Shown: positions 51,165 to 61,945 of the stretch, piece after piece | Layout: every line of letters begins with the position of its first letter | Position numbering within the stretch: position 1 is the first letter of the stretch | Notes under the pieces: generated by a model | Told to the model about the DNA's origin: nothing | What the model saw: the letters and a program-made list of their open reading frames with translations, nothing else | Database searches by the model: none | NCBI RefSeq assembly: GCF_032854445.1 | Contig: NC_088299.1 | Location: 4,499,001-4,563,000 of the forward strand | Direction: 5' to 3' | Source: Liolophura sinensis | Taxonomy: Eukaryota; Mollusca; Polyplacophora; Chitonida; Chitonidae | DNA: 64,000 nucleotides | Program-made: the position numbers and the translations under genes

Positions 51165-54100
51165 TTTCATTGGTGTTTCATTTATACGACGGTGGAAGGC
51201 ATTATGGTGGAAGGAACACAATACTTTTTTGATCAGCGTCAAAATAACAAATTTGTTTTTTGGTTTGAAATGTCAAATTTAAATCTACATGTCAAGTGTT
51301 ATGATACATGGTGGACGTAGCGTGTTCCTACACTTATTAAGACGAGTATTTTTGATGAAGATCCAGGCCTGCTTCAGAATGTGTTTTCCAGGATATTAAA
51401 TCGATTAGTAATTTATACGAGGAAAAGAAAAGAGAGAAGCTTGGGTAATTTACTAGTAGCCTATAAAGTTGAATGAAGAACAAATTTACATTTCCCATAC
51501 ATTGATGGAATAGTGTAATGAGTATTATCTCACACAAATCGCCCTTGCTATCAACAGGCATGCTGAAGAATGGCACAAATACAGACAAATTTTGGGTAAA
51601 CGGTTGTTGCCACCCCAGCGAGTTCTGGAGTGTGCTGACGAGATGAACGATGTGGTGACATCGATGGTGGATAGGATTCGTTACATGAGGGACACACATG
51701 GTCAGGACAACGTCTTGCCGAATCTACCCAACGAAATGTACAACTTTGCACTAGAAGGTATGTGTTCACATAGCCTATTCATTTAATCATATAACACCTG
51801 TACAAGTTCGAAATCCTCATATCGCAGGTTAAGGCACAAATATGATCTGACCCCTTATTCACTTCGGCCAGTCCGAAACGAATACTTAAAAGTAGAAATT
51901 GTATTGAAATGATTTTTGCCACGACCTTAACGTTTTTGGCGATTAAGCTTAACTGTTAAAGAGGGGGTATTCTGAAAAGATTCTCCATGTAAAGCTTCGT
52001 TTCGAGAGAGTCATTGCTAGTGAGACAAACATGACTATTTGCACGTGTTTGATTTCTCTGTTTTCCTTGCTGTCAGGCTAATTTGCTTGCCTTAATTGTT
52101 GTCGACACGCCAGAATGGCCCAAATTCTCAAACAGGGGAAGAATTCCCTACTGGCACGCCGTCAAACCAGTAATGGCCTAGCGGACGTAAGAGAAAGCAG
52201 ACTGATTGTCCTGATGTGGTATTCGCTCGTGGTCTGGTCAGAGTACACTGGTAAACTCAACTGGCGATGATGGGCAAATATGCCGCCAGCGATTCAGCCA
52301 CGGTTCCTGTATACCATTCCAGTTACCAGCCACAAAAGTAAACCCACAAGACAATCTCTGGCTTTGTATTGCCGGTAATTGTTTGGCATCCCCCCTCACG
52401 GTAAACAAGGGCTCTCAGGCAGCAGGTGTTTGTTTGTACAAGACAGTAGTAGCTGAGCTTTCCCCATGGCATCTTCATTCTACACACAAGAGACTTTCTT
52501 TTTGTTGGTTCATTAGAAAGTGACATTTTGACTTGTGTTATATGATACTCATGCCAGTCCCTCTCACAGTTAAATCCGCCTCTTTACCCCAACCCATAAG
52601 AGAAAAAGAATGCATTCCAGAGAATTCCGGAGAGCAAGTCTTCATGCAGTCATTGAAAAGCCGGCGATAATCCGGGGTCCAGTCTCAAAAACTTGGCCAA
52701 ATCTAACCCTTAAACTGTTACCATAGCAATATCACGTGCACATCTGACAACTAGCTGTCCTTTATCTGGCAACGTGACATTTTGGTGGAGGTGACCGGAG
52801 AGGTGAAATCTGTGTCAATCTTCTGGTAGCCCTCAATTCGCACGTGGACCTTGCTTTCTCATATACACTGTTTGTTCTGCCTATTCTATACCCTGAGACG
52901 TGCGTTGTCAAATGGAGAGATATTTTGACAAGTGAGGTTGTGGTCGCAGTAGATGTGCGACAAATGACGTCTGTGTAATCCGATGTGAATTAAAGCAATT
53001 TTTCTTGTATATATTGTCGAGATTATGTGACCGACTCGTTCACAAGTTTCGTTTACTCTGTGACTTTCGCTAACTGTGCAAATAACCACTGGAATTTGCC
53101 ATCTTTCAACGTTTTGCGTATTTTTACTCACTTTTCAGCTGTAGGAGCAATCATTTTTGAAGACAGAATCGGCTGTTTAGAAAAAGACGTCGATCCTAAA
53201 GTTCAACAGTTCATCAATGCTACGGGTACAATGTTTGAGACTGGGCAGAAAATGGTAGTTGGTGCTAAATTACATCGAAAATTAAACACAAGTATTTGGA
53301 GGCGACATGTCGAAGCCTGGGACACAATCTTAGATGTTGGTAAGTATCATTGTGCATTTCTCTTTAAAATAATAACATTTAACGTAATTTTAATGAAACT
53401 TATCTTGTAATACGTTTCCCGTGTCACTCAGTTCATTTTGGACTGAAGTTTTGACGAAAATGATGATAAAAAATGTTTACCTATCTAGGTCAGTTATAAT
53501 AGTGCTTAACAAATTATTCTTTTCTTCATTTCAGCTCGACAGTTTATTGATAAACGTTTGAATGAGGTTCGTGGTGAACTGAACTCACCCTCTGAGTCGT
53601 CGACTCCAAAGAAAGGATTAGGATTTCTCTCATACCTTTTGGCGGGAACAAAGATGAGCATCCCTGAAATTTACTCTAATTCTTCAGAGCTCTTAGCAGC
53701 GGGAATTGAAACGGTACGAATAATTTGAGACATTTTATGCATGATCCTCTTGTACGTATTGTAGTTACCGATCGATATGTAGCAATAAATTTTTAAACAC
53801 CATACCTGTAAGGTTTTAAGATTTGGTAGTGTCAGCAGAATCACAAGAAGCTTATATTAGCGTTTTCTGAGCATTTCACTGAGTGTTAGAGAGCACGCCG
53901 TGTGAGTGGGGTCCCAATTCAGGATGATTCTTAAAACTATGAATTGGCAGGCTGGGCCGCCTTTGCTTGGCTACAAGCAAAATGGGGTCGTGGAGTGATA
54001 ATTAACATAGTGTGACAGGGTTTGGCACGCATTTTCTGTGAAACACAGTTATAAATACATGGCTATTAAAAGTGACGTGCAACTTCAAGCAGGCAAACAA

Positions 54101-56323
54101 ACAAGAAATGTGATGAAAGAAACGAAATCGTGATTTATAATAAATTTGATTATTTAATTTGATGAATAATTCCATGTTGATTCATTGCTCAACAGACTTC
54201 AAACTCTCTAGTCTTCGCGTTTTACCTGCTGGCTACGAACCCAGACGCTCAGCAGAAACTTCACGAGGAAGTGAGTCGAGTGTGCCAGGGAGAAATCTGC
54301 ACGGCGGAACATCTTCATCAGTTCTCTTATATGAAGCAAGTGGTGAAGGAAACTCTTCGGTAAGCTTTTGGCCATTTTAATCGTCGTGCAATCTTGAACC
54401 TCTCACATTCTTTTAGTTGAACCGTATAAGTTTGCTCATCATAATGAATAGAATAGATAAGATGATAGTTGAGGCTATACCAAGGTGATGATGATTGTGA
54501 GAGTGAAACACAAGAACTTTGCGATACTGACGTCTGTGGTGTGTTGATGCCTTCAACTCGGCTACGTCTGTATGTATGCGAATACCTACTTTGTCTATTC
54601 AGATCAACTGGCATGTACGCTGTTTGCTGACTGCTATGGGTTAAGGGTACTCAGTGCAGTCTCCAGCTATAAGGCCCCAGAACAAATGGAATTTGGGTTA
54701 TGTCTTCCCACATACTTGAAATGTGGAGTGATGCCACACGAAAGGTCATCTCTGTTTGCCTTCGCTATCATATCGCCATATACACATCTATCGAAGGCAT
54801 ACATATACACTGGAGTTCCTCTAAAGCCCGTGTGTGTTTGCCCTGTAATGCAAGCCTGCCACATCTCCACCCTGGGTCCCGTATTCGCCCTATGCCCGCG
54901 GCTCCCTTCGAATTATGGGATCCTGACTGATGGTGATGATACTACGATTCCTTAGCAAGAATATTTGTTTGTGCAAGCCAGGGATTTTCAGAGAGACCCT
55001 CTGTGTTTGTGATATTAATGATAACCCCTTGAAGACATGAGTGGGTTGCGTACACCCTCTGTCACCTGTTTCACCCCGCCCGGTCCTATCATACCAACGG
55101 CGTAATTTCCATAATAACACATTTGCCATTAGGAATAACGCCATCCAATTTATTTAATTTCGTCCCCTCTAAAGTGACTAGCGTGTACATTAGTCAACCT
55201 ATGGTCAAAGCATGTTAATTTATTATAGAATAGCTTAACTCGTTCACCCCGTTGACCAGATAGATGCATTTATAATAGACTGGAAAAACGTGTTTACCAG
55301 GGTGGTCGTGCGGTATTGCCGATGTTGTCTTCATGAATTAAACAAATTTGGCAGATTTCAAGGCGTATAATAACTCCTGAATTTTTTTCTTATGATTGCA
55401 GATTGTATCCAGTAATCCCGATCAACGCGAGAGTACTGACGAAAGACTGTATACTGGACAACCACCTTATTCCCAAGGGAACGTGCGTGCTTTTGAACAC
55501 ATATACAATGTCCAGAAACGAGGAGTTCTTTGAAAAACCGGACGAGTTTATACCCGAAAGGTGGTCACGTGAGGAGAAAGAGTTTCATCCATTTTCTTCA
55601 CTGCCCTTCGGATTCGGATCACGGAGTTGCGTCGGTAAGTGTCTTTTTGCAGATATGCGCACTGTAATATTTATGCGCACTGTAATATTTTCTGCAGAAG
55701 ATGCATTTTTTAGATGTTCAACCCATTAACTTCATTTTTTTAAGTATAAGAGTGCACACTTCTCTGGTGATTTTCACAACTCGCCACATATTCATAGTGT
55801 TGTTTCATTTGTGGAAGTTCTGTTAATGAATCTTGTTAATCGTCATAATGATTATTATTCTTAGCTTTTAGTCAATCTGGTTTTGCGCTCATCATCATTT
55901 CCTTTACTAATGGGTTAATTTTTTCTTCTGTAACAGGAAGAAGAATCAGTGAACTGGAGATGTACTTGACGTTAGCACGGGTAAGTGTCACAAAACTTAC
56001 GGAATAACTTACACTCTAGCTTTGTCTAATTAAAATATAGTGTAGGAAAATTAGGGTAATACGAATAATGAGTAAGAAAACACAATAATTCTCCAATGTT
56101 TATGCTTGTTGAAACTAGCGTCCACTTGGAAATCCTCATACATGTATAAGCAAAGACGCTGAATATTTTGTCAGACGGACTTTAATTTGTGGGCCATTTT
56201 GTTATTCTTCAGGTGTCCCAGGAATTTGTAATGAAGCCTCACGAGACCTTGGAGCTCAAACCGACTGTGAGGACAGTGCTTACCCCTGGGGATAAACTTA
56301 ACCTTATGTTTGAGGACCGATGA
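42894..56323 (+). CDS. mitochondrial-clan cytochrome P450, nine coding exons, 530 aa
   Basis: The CDS joins 42894-43163, 50907-51097, 51558-51757, 53139-53339, 53535-53713, 54196-54359, 55402-55634, 55937-55980 and 56213-56323. That is 1,593 bases, 530 residues plus TGA, with no internal stop. It is a heme-thiolate monooxygenase. By family, electrons come from NADPH via adrenodoxin reductase and adrenodoxin on the matrix side of the inner mitochondrial membrane. Visible features are a basic presequence (residues 1-30, few acidic residues), hinge DLPGPKGYPIVG (61-72), C-helix WHKYR (159-163), I-helix AGIETT (343-348), K-helix ETLR (399-402), PERW (453-456), and heme loop FGFGSRSCVGRR with ligand Cys478. 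GRR and SELE after the Cys, and a QRRFHQRHGK start of exon 2, fit the mitochondrial clan (CYP10/24/27-like). Substrate and subfamily cannot be decided by eye. Length and motifs are complete, so it is probably functional. Confidence 0.94.
46456..47076. other. unexplained overlapping open frames inside P450 intron 1
   Basis: A + frame of 127 codons (46456-46839) and a minus frame of 176 codons (46546-47076) overlap in a stretch that is richer in GC than the intron around it. I recognise no domain in either. The minus frame is basic (GRANKSQWKICRQALRPFQ) and has no clear membrane segment. It could be a relic of a mobile element, a nested gene exon, or chance. Confidence 0.2.
50766..50865 (+). 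repeat. dispersed family Y, copy 3, next to P450 exon 2
   Basis: TTTTGAACATTGGTCTTGTA, ATTATTATACTAATGTCTGT and TTCGACCCCTAGACTGTG match the 18595 and 28903 copies, with an internal loss of about 33 bases. It ends about 40 bases before the exon 2 acceptor. Confidence 0.55.
50907..51097 (+). CDS. P450 coding exon 2 (residues 91-154)
   Basis: The acceptor is TTGCAG|CGACG and the donor is ACTGC|GTAAGC (phase 2). It encodes RRFHQRHGKLFKEKMGPVTN through YRPPYESWVEYKDLRRNTSG and LMTA. This covers the A-helix, beta-1 and B-helix region of the fold. Confidence 0.93.
51129..51219 (-). mobile_element. truncated SINE S1 3' end in P450 intron 2
   Basis: An unusually long TTTA array (about ten units) runs into CATTGGTGTTTCATTTATAC and GACGGTGGAAGGCATTATGG. 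The TACTCAAGAATATTTCA segment is deleted. It lies 32 bases after exon 2. Confidence 0.8.
51558..51757 (+). CDS. P450 coding exon 3 (residues 154-221)
   Basis: The acceptor is ATCAACAG|GCATGC and the donor is CTAGAAG|GTATGT (phase 1). It encodes HAEEWHKYRQILGKRLLPPQ, with the C-helix WxxxR that contacts a heme propionate, then the D/E-helix region to YNFALE. Confidence 0.93.
51758..53138 (+). other. P450 intron 3 (1.4 kb)
   Basis: It runs GTATGT to TTACTCACTTTTCAG. I see no repeat copy or extra exon in it. Confidence 0.8.
53139..53339 (+). CDS. P450 coding exon 4 (residues 221-288)
   Basis: The acceptor is CTTTTCAG|CTGTAGG and the donor is GATGTTG|GTAAGT. It encodes AVGAIIFEDRIGCLEKDVDP and the F-G region to WRRHVEAWDTILDV. 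The FEDRIGCLE block is typical of mitochondrial P450s. Confidence 0.93.
53535..53713 (+). CDS. P450 coding exon 5 (residues 288-347)
   Basis: The acceptor is CATTTCAG|CTCGAC and the donor is GAAACG|GTACGA (phase 0). It encodes the H-helix and the first half of the I-helix, SSELLAAGIET. The Ser-rich stretch SPSESSTPKKG is a probable surface loop. Confidence 0.93.
54196..54359 (+). CDS. P450 coding exon 6 (residues 348-402)
   Basis: The acceptor is CTCAACAG|ACTTCA and the donor is CTTCG|GTAAGC (phase 2). It starts with the second Thr of AGIETT and encodes NSLVFAFYLLATNPDAQQKL. The J-helix follows, then the K-helix KQVVKETLR. The intron splits the ExxR arginine codon. Confidence 0.93.
54360..55401 (+). 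other. P450 intron 6 (1.0 kb)
   Basis: It runs GTAAGC to TTATGATTGCAG. It contains a 127-codon + frame (54572-54955) with no family resemblance, which I treat as chance. No repeat copy is obvious. Confidence 0.75.
55402..55634 (+). CDS. P450 coding exon 7 (residues 402-480), heme-binding exon
   Basis: The acceptor is GATTGCAG|ATTGTATCC and the donor is TGCGTCG|GTAAGT. It encodes LYPVIPINARVLTKDCILDN, the meander with FIPERWSREEKEF, and the heme loop SSLPFGFGSRSCVG with Cys478 as the expected iron ligand. Confidence 0.95.
55937..55980 (+). CDS. P450 coding exon 8 (residues 480-494), microexon
   Basis: The exon is only 44 bases. The acceptor is CTGTAACAG|GAAGAAG and the donor is GCACGG|GTAAGTG. 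It encodes RRISELEMYLTLAR, the start of the L-helix. The two Arg after the heme loop are typical of mitochondrial P450s and help dock adrenodoxin. The exon is easily missed by automatic annotation. Confidence 0.92.
56213..56323 (+). CDS. P450 coding exon 9 (residues 495-530) with stop
   Basis: The acceptor is TATTCTTCAG|GTGTCC. It encodes VSQEFVMKPHETLELKPTVR and the C-terminal TVLTPGDKLNLMFEDR, then TGA. The C-terminal beta strand pattern (LTPGDKLNLMF) matches the family end. Confidence 0.93.
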   Translation: MSQEFVMKPHETLELKPTVRTVLTPGDKLNLMFEDR

Positions 56324-57345
56324 TTGGCTGTCACCTGAGGAACAGGCATCCTCATCCACGACGCCATCTTGTGTAGGAGCTGGACCGAATGTACGCCTAC
56401 AACCCCCCTAAGTGGGCGAATGCGCTCCTTGCCAGGATACCTACAGTAACCTTATACCTCAAAGGGAACTCTTGACGTTTCATAGTGTGCAAAACCACAG
56501 TGTGCTGATAATTACCCCAGTTATCTTTGTACATCTTCTCCCGTCGCACTGTCTCTGTGTATGTTAAATGCCCATGGATTTGACCCAGATAATGACGTCG
56601 TACGCAAAAAAAAAACAATTACATAGAACTGAACTCCAGACCTTTTTGTTGGGCTCAGCAAACCTTCAACAAAGTCTGTGTTGTTGTTGTGTACAGTTGT
56701 TTGAAAAAGAAGTTGCTATGGTAGGGATCCCGTGTAATTTATGGGGAAACCCCTAACATAGACAAACTGTCATCTGACATCGCTGTGATTGAACTTTTTT
56801 CGTCATAACATGTTCGCATATCTATGTCAGCGCATACAAAAAAGACTGTTATTGCCCGGGCTCTATTTGAGAAGAACGTCCCTGACTGGCTTTGGTGTAT
56901 GTATGTGTATGGTACAAATCAGCAGTGGCGTCACCTGGAATTGAAACACAGACGACTTCTACTCTCTGCACGAGGCGGATTGTGGGAATTTGCACATTGG
57001 AAACGACTCGTCTCAGGAAAATACATGTGATATTGAAAACTATGTAGATCACCTTGACTCGGCGATAACCGCGTCGGTGGAATGCATGTATTGACAATGG
57101 CACATTGGAGACCCATGACATTGTGTAGCTGGTGGATAGTCTCGGAAACTGGAGAGTGGATTTATAGCTAGCCATCTCGACCCCCCTGGCAGGAGAATTT
57201 ATTGAATTATGAAGAGACCACGATTCCAGTGAAAGGCAGCAGACTACATCAGTGCTACACGTCATTATGATATTCATCGTCGTTGCATAATCTTGCAAAA
57301 ATATATGTAGCCTATAATTTATTAAATGTTGTTGTATAACCGACA
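56324..57345 (+). other. probable P450 3' UTR
   Basis: It runs from the stop codon to a candidate poly(A) site after 57326. No second gene is evident. Open frames here are short and on both strands. Confidence 0.5.
57321..57326 (+). promoter_or_regulatory. candidate poly(A) signal ATTAAA for the P450 gene
   Basis: ATTAAA is followed by a GT-rich TGTTGTTGTATAACC, which fits a downstream element. An alternative canonical AATAAA lies at 57718-57723. Confidence 0.45.
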
Positions 57346-57800
57346 AGTGTATTGTTCAAACGAGATGAAGAATTTTATGTATAACCGGTGATGTAACTGC
57401 TGGATGACAGCTATTTCGCCGGGATTCTCTTTGACTTTTATTGCTCATTTACAACTGCTCTCAGCCCCACATTCAGCCGTACTGACGCAAATCCAGACAG
57501 ACACCTCAAAATACGCTTTGTAAACCACAGACTGCAGCCACACTCTAGTGACGTCACACTTACACGCACGCGCCCACAGACGCGCACATACACATTCGGC
57601 CACATTCAGACATTAAACACCTTTTCATCCCTATTGACAACCTTCCTATGAAGCAAGAGTACATAAGAACTTATATCGAGCTATATATAATGTCCTAAAA
57701 CAAATCGATATTAAAATAATAAAGAATTTGAAGTTCATTCATCGATGTATACAAAGACAGTATTAGCTCGAATCAACTGTAAACATATCCTCCGTGTTTC

Positions 57801-57874
<74 letters not shown>

Positions 57875-58236
57875 AGTGTGCTTACCTCTCATACACTGTG
57901 TTATTTGTATATAGTCACAATAAAGTCACGTTTCGTTTTAAACTTTACCTTTTCAACTTTGACTTGTATACTTCTTGTTGTTACCCCGCAAAGTCCGGTT
58001 TGGTTATTTAACAATGAATGGCCAAGACAGTTTAACTGTGTCATAACAAGCCATAAGCAGAAAATATGAATGCAGCGTGAGCGTTGTATAAGCTTCGGGC
58101 TGTAAACCCCACCTTTCTGAAGGCTGCAAATCTCACCTGTGTGCACGCTGTAACTCTTACCTTAATGAAGCTATATACCTCATCCTTATGACGCCTGCAA
58201 ATCATCACCATGCATGGAAGAGACCATAAAAATCCT
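57346..58236. other. intergenic, with (AT)n
   Basis: No gene is recognised. An AT array lies at 57804-57871. From about 58060, degenerate units related to the 42-bp minisatellite (GGCTGTAAACCCC, AGGCTGCAAATCTC) appear. Confidence 0.45.
57804..57871. repeat. (AT)n microsatellite
   Basis: A near-pure AT run of about 68 bases gives Tyr-Ile repeat frames that are not genes. Confidence 0.97.
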
Positions 58237-58364
58237 CTTATTTATTTATTTGTATTTATTCATTGATTTAAGTGATGTTCTGTACTCCAGAATATTTCAC
58301 TTGTACGACGATGCAAAGCATTATTGTAAGAGGAAAGCGGCTAGAGGCATGGGTAATCCCATGA
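58237..58364 (-). mobile_element. old SINE S1 fragment
   Basis: The + strand reads TTTATTTATTTG, TCCAGAATATTTCACTTGTA, CGACGATGCAAAGCATTATT, a diverged reverse complement of the S1 3' end. Confidence 0.65.
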
Positions 58365-58469
58365 CGTCAGGATCCTCCCTTTGGTTGTAGTTGGTGAACA
58401 TGACATAGCAGAGATGCAGTAAAAGAAGTCTGGGCTGTAAACCTCGCCTTGAGAAATGCGTTTGCATGT

Positions 58470-58537
58470 TTAAATACATTTCCAGGTAATAATTGAATAA
58501 ACTTTTACGGTATGTCATATACAATAAAACTATGGCA
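58470..58537 (+). repeat. left member of direct repeat flanking the 42-bp array
   Basis: GAATAAACTTTTACGGTATG, TCATATACAATAAAACTATG recurs at 59630-59697 with about 7 differences over 67 bases. The two members bracket the minisatellite. Confidence 0.85.
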
Positions 58538-58540
58538 GAA

Positions 58541-59335
58541 CGAGGCTGGTAAGCTCAACTTGAGAACTGCTCTTCAACTGACCAAGACTGCATACCTTAG
58601 CATGAGAAGTGCTGTAAAACTGAATGCAGCTGCAAACTTCATCATGTCATGAGAAGAGCTGTAAAACTTGTCGAGACTGCAAATCTCGTCATGAGAAGTG
58701 CTCTTAAACTGATCAAGAGTGCAAGCCACGTCATGAGAAGTGTTGTAAAACTGATCGAGGCTGCAAGCAATGAATCCGAGTCTCGTCATGAAAAGTGCTA
58801 TAAAACTGGGCTAGAAGTCATGTAAAACTGAATGACGCTGTAAACGTCATCATGAAAAGTGCTATAAAACTGGTTGAGGCTACAAACTTCATTATGTCAT
58901 GAGAAGTACTGTTAAACTAGTCGAGGTTGAAAATCTCGTCATGAAAAGTGCCTTTAAACTGTTCAAGACTTCAAACCTTAGCTTGAAAAGTGCTGTAGAA
59001 CTTGTCGAGGCTGCAATCCTCAACATGAGAAGTGCTGTAAGATTGGACGAGGCTGCACACATCTGCGTGAGAAGTGCTGTAAAACTGGTCGGGGAGGCAA
59101 ATCTTGTCATGAGAAGTGCTATAAAAAAACTTGTCGATGCTGCAAACTTCATCATGTGATGAGAAATGCTATAAAACTTGTCGAGGCTGCAAACTTCATC
59201 ATGTCATGAGAAGTGCTATAAAACTGGTCGAGGCTGCAAACTTCATCATGTCATGAGAAGTGCTCTTAAACTGATCAAGACTGCAAACCGTACCATGAGA
59301 AGTGTTGTAAAACTGATCGAGGCAGCAAGAAATGA
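58541..59335. repeat. minisatellite 4, about 42-bp unit
   Basis: About 19 imperfect units have the core CATGAGAAGTGCTGTAAAAC followed by TGGTCGAGGCTGCAAAC(C/T)TC(G/A)TCAT. The unit is 14 codons, so frames stay open on both strands (for example SAVKLVEAANLVMR on +), with frame changes where units carry indels. I treat it as non-coding. Confidence 0.93.
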
Positions 59336-59629
59336 ACCTGGTTGGCAAATTATAGGCTTATTAGCACAGAAGCATGAAGAAAGCGTTGAAGTCTGACTTG
59401 TATAAAACTGACAAAAATAATGTGGGAATTGGATTAATTTCCGAATCATTAATTTATACTGACAAAGATACACCCCACAACATATCGAAGAAAAGCTCTG
59501 CAATTATTTTTAAAAAATATTTTTTATAATCTTATCCGTCAAGCATAACACTATATTCTAACAGTAGAGAACATTTTCATTCAAACTTTAAGAAAATAAA
59601 GTCCCAGGATTTGGGTGGTATTTTCTCGG

Positions 59630-59697
59630 TTAAATATATTTGCAGCTGATAGTCGAATAAACTTTTACGGCATGTCATATACAATAAAACTATGGCA
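59630..59697 (+). repeat. right member of direct repeat flanking the 42-bp array
   Basis: GAATAAACTTTTACGGCATG, TCATATACAATAAAACTATG is 1,160 bases from its partner at 58470-58537, in the same orientation. Confidence 0.85.
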
Positions 59698-60509
59698 AAA
59701 TGAGTTAATTTCAAGCAGCGTAGACATTGGGATAATTAGTGCAGTACATCCAGCGTAACAGGTTTGTTTACTTGCTTGCTTGGGGCGCCACGTCGCTTTT
59801 AACATCAATGCGGTCATATAATGGTGGCCACTTGTATTGTAGGCTTCGTTCACTTTCACATATACAGATGTCGTAAAAGTGTGACAATCGCACAAATAAG
59901 AGAATGGTACGGTAAAAGTGACATTTAAAATATCGTACGACAAATGTACGATAAAAAATGTCGTACTGTGAAACTGGGCCCTGGTATCAATGGTGACACG
60001 CGTTTTACAGTGATGCCTGACCAGAGCGTCGTACCGCAGACACCTGGCATGGCAGTTTTCCAGTACCCGAACTTGGATGTGATGGCGTAACAGCCATTTT
60101 CTAGTTTTGGGTTTCCCCCAATATTCCAATTTCCTGAGAGCGTCACATAAATAAAGACTGTGGGCCTATTCATTACGCTAATGTTATTTGAATTCAAACG
60201 TGAATTTCGAATTTTTAATTTATTTGGTTCTTAAGATTATTTTCTTGTCTGGGGTGGATGTGGCTCGATTTTAGGCTCATTTCCATATCAAGAAAGCATA
60301 CTGTGTCGTGGCTCTAAGATGCTGTGGTCACGACTTTGATGACGAGCTGATAATATGGCGTAAAACCTAATATCATTCATTCATTCTTATCCCTTACATG
60401 ATGTTAATCACCGAGGTACAGGAAACACAACGATTGCAAACCGGCAAATCTTGGGTCCGACGCGACTCTGCAGTCAGCCCGGTTTTTCGCTAGCGATTGA
60501 CTAACTGAC

Positions 60510-60720
60510 TGATTGATTGATTAACTTATTTATCGATGGGTTGCTGTTGAACGCTATACTCAAGATGCTTTTTGACCTAAAGGACGTGGATAAAGTTTTG
60601 TAAGTGGAGGTAACCGGACTGTCTAGGGAAAGCCACCAACAACAAGTTGCTGAGGCAGTTTCCCCACATCTGAAGTGCAGATATGCCCGCCATATTGATG
60701 GAAGACCAGTGGTCTCCATG
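60510..60720 (-). mobile_element. SINE S2, diverged copy
   Basis: On the minus strand it has TGCACTTCAGATGTGGGGAA, AACTTGTTGTTGGTGGCTTT and CAGTCCGGTTACCTCCACTT, the S2 central-domain order. Confidence 0.5.
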
Positions 60721-60763
60721 CAGTAAACGTTCTATTCATTCATTGATTATTTTTTAATTTTTT

Positions 60764-60900
60764 GTTTATTTATTTGATTTGGTGTTTTACACCGTAATAT
60801 TTCACCTATACAACGTCAACAAGAACTACTGTGGGGGGAAACAGAACAGAACATGGGCAGAGAAAACCAACGACTATCTACAGGTTGCTGGCCGACCAAG
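60764..60900 (-). mobile_element. SINE S1 3' part, diverged
   Basis: The + strand reads TTATTTGATTTGGTGTTTTA, CACCGTAATATTTCACCTAT and ACAACGTCAACAAGAACTAC, then a diverged central domain ending in CAGGTTGCTGGCCGACC. Confidence 0.7.
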
Positions 60901-61828
60901 ACGGTTTAATCACAATGTAGGTCGGGTAAGAGATAAATTTAATGAACTATGACATTTATAGTAACTGCACCAGACCAAAGTAGGGATCAAATACATAGAG
61001 GCCCATATTTCCAAACTCATTTTTGTGGGTTGTTCTTTTTATGATTGCCACTCAGTGTTTTGGTAAGTAATACTACAATACCGGAATATTTCACGCATAA
61101 ATAAACATACAATAACCCTGAATGTTTACCTCAGTTATAGGTTATTGTTTTGGCTGCTTACGGATCATGCACTGTGTAAAACATTCGGCCGTTAGTCATA
61201 GATTATCAGCAACATTGATATATGTCTTATCGAAAACAAAGGCTTGTTCTATATACATAGTACGTAAACAAGTGTAGTGAAAAGGCCAAATGTTTTGATT
61301 TTAACATGTAACGTACTAAACATAAGTACTCTTCTGTACCCGGGATTTGCCAATACCACTCCACATTTGGTCTATTACTAAGCGTTTGGTCGAAGGAGCG
61401 TTTGCATTAAGTCAAGGTTAACGCGGTAACCCTAGACCACGCGTAAGAGAACAACCCTTTATATCGGTAGGTAAAAGTGTAAAAGTCTACGGGGTTAGGA
61501 TATCTAATCTAATCAGCTTTGTACGTCAGTATGTGTATTTATATCGCGACGACAAGGGGCACAGATAAGAACACTGGACATCACTCCCATGTCTCATGTT
61601 GCTCGATCTTATTGCAGTTATCATATCTATAGGGTTCGAAATATGGGGTTAATGTCTGAGCCTTTCCCAGAGGTGTTAAGAAATAGAAAATATGTCCTAT
61701 TAATAATTTGCGAACTAAATAACAAGAATAGGTTCAAGCGATTTAGTTGAACTCTAGTACAAGTAGTTAACCCGATTAAAACTTATTTCTTTATATGACT
61801 GTTGTTTAAAGATATACGGAGAACTTTT

Positions 61829-61945
61829 TCACTTACAAACGATGGCGGTCAGTTTCATGGATGGATAAAATCGGAGTGCCCGAAGTTATTCCCGGACCTT
61901 AGGCAAGTTACTGTCGAGCTTTCCCACGTGTGACGTGCCTTGAAA
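61829..61945 (-). mobile_element. SINE S2, diverged copy
   Basis: On the minus strand: CACACGTGGGAAAGCTCGAC, AGTAACTTGCCTAAGGTCCG, CGGGCACTCCGATTTTATCC, CATGAAACTGACCGCCATCG. Confidence 0.6.

Noticed and set aside
54572-54955. 127-codon frame in P450 intron 6
   Set aside because: It lies wholly inside a well-defined intron and resembles no protein family.
59930-60000. possible MITE end (CTGTGAAACTGGGCCC next to a palindromic segment)
   Set aside because: I could not find a matching inverted terminal repeat or target duplication within a plausible distance.
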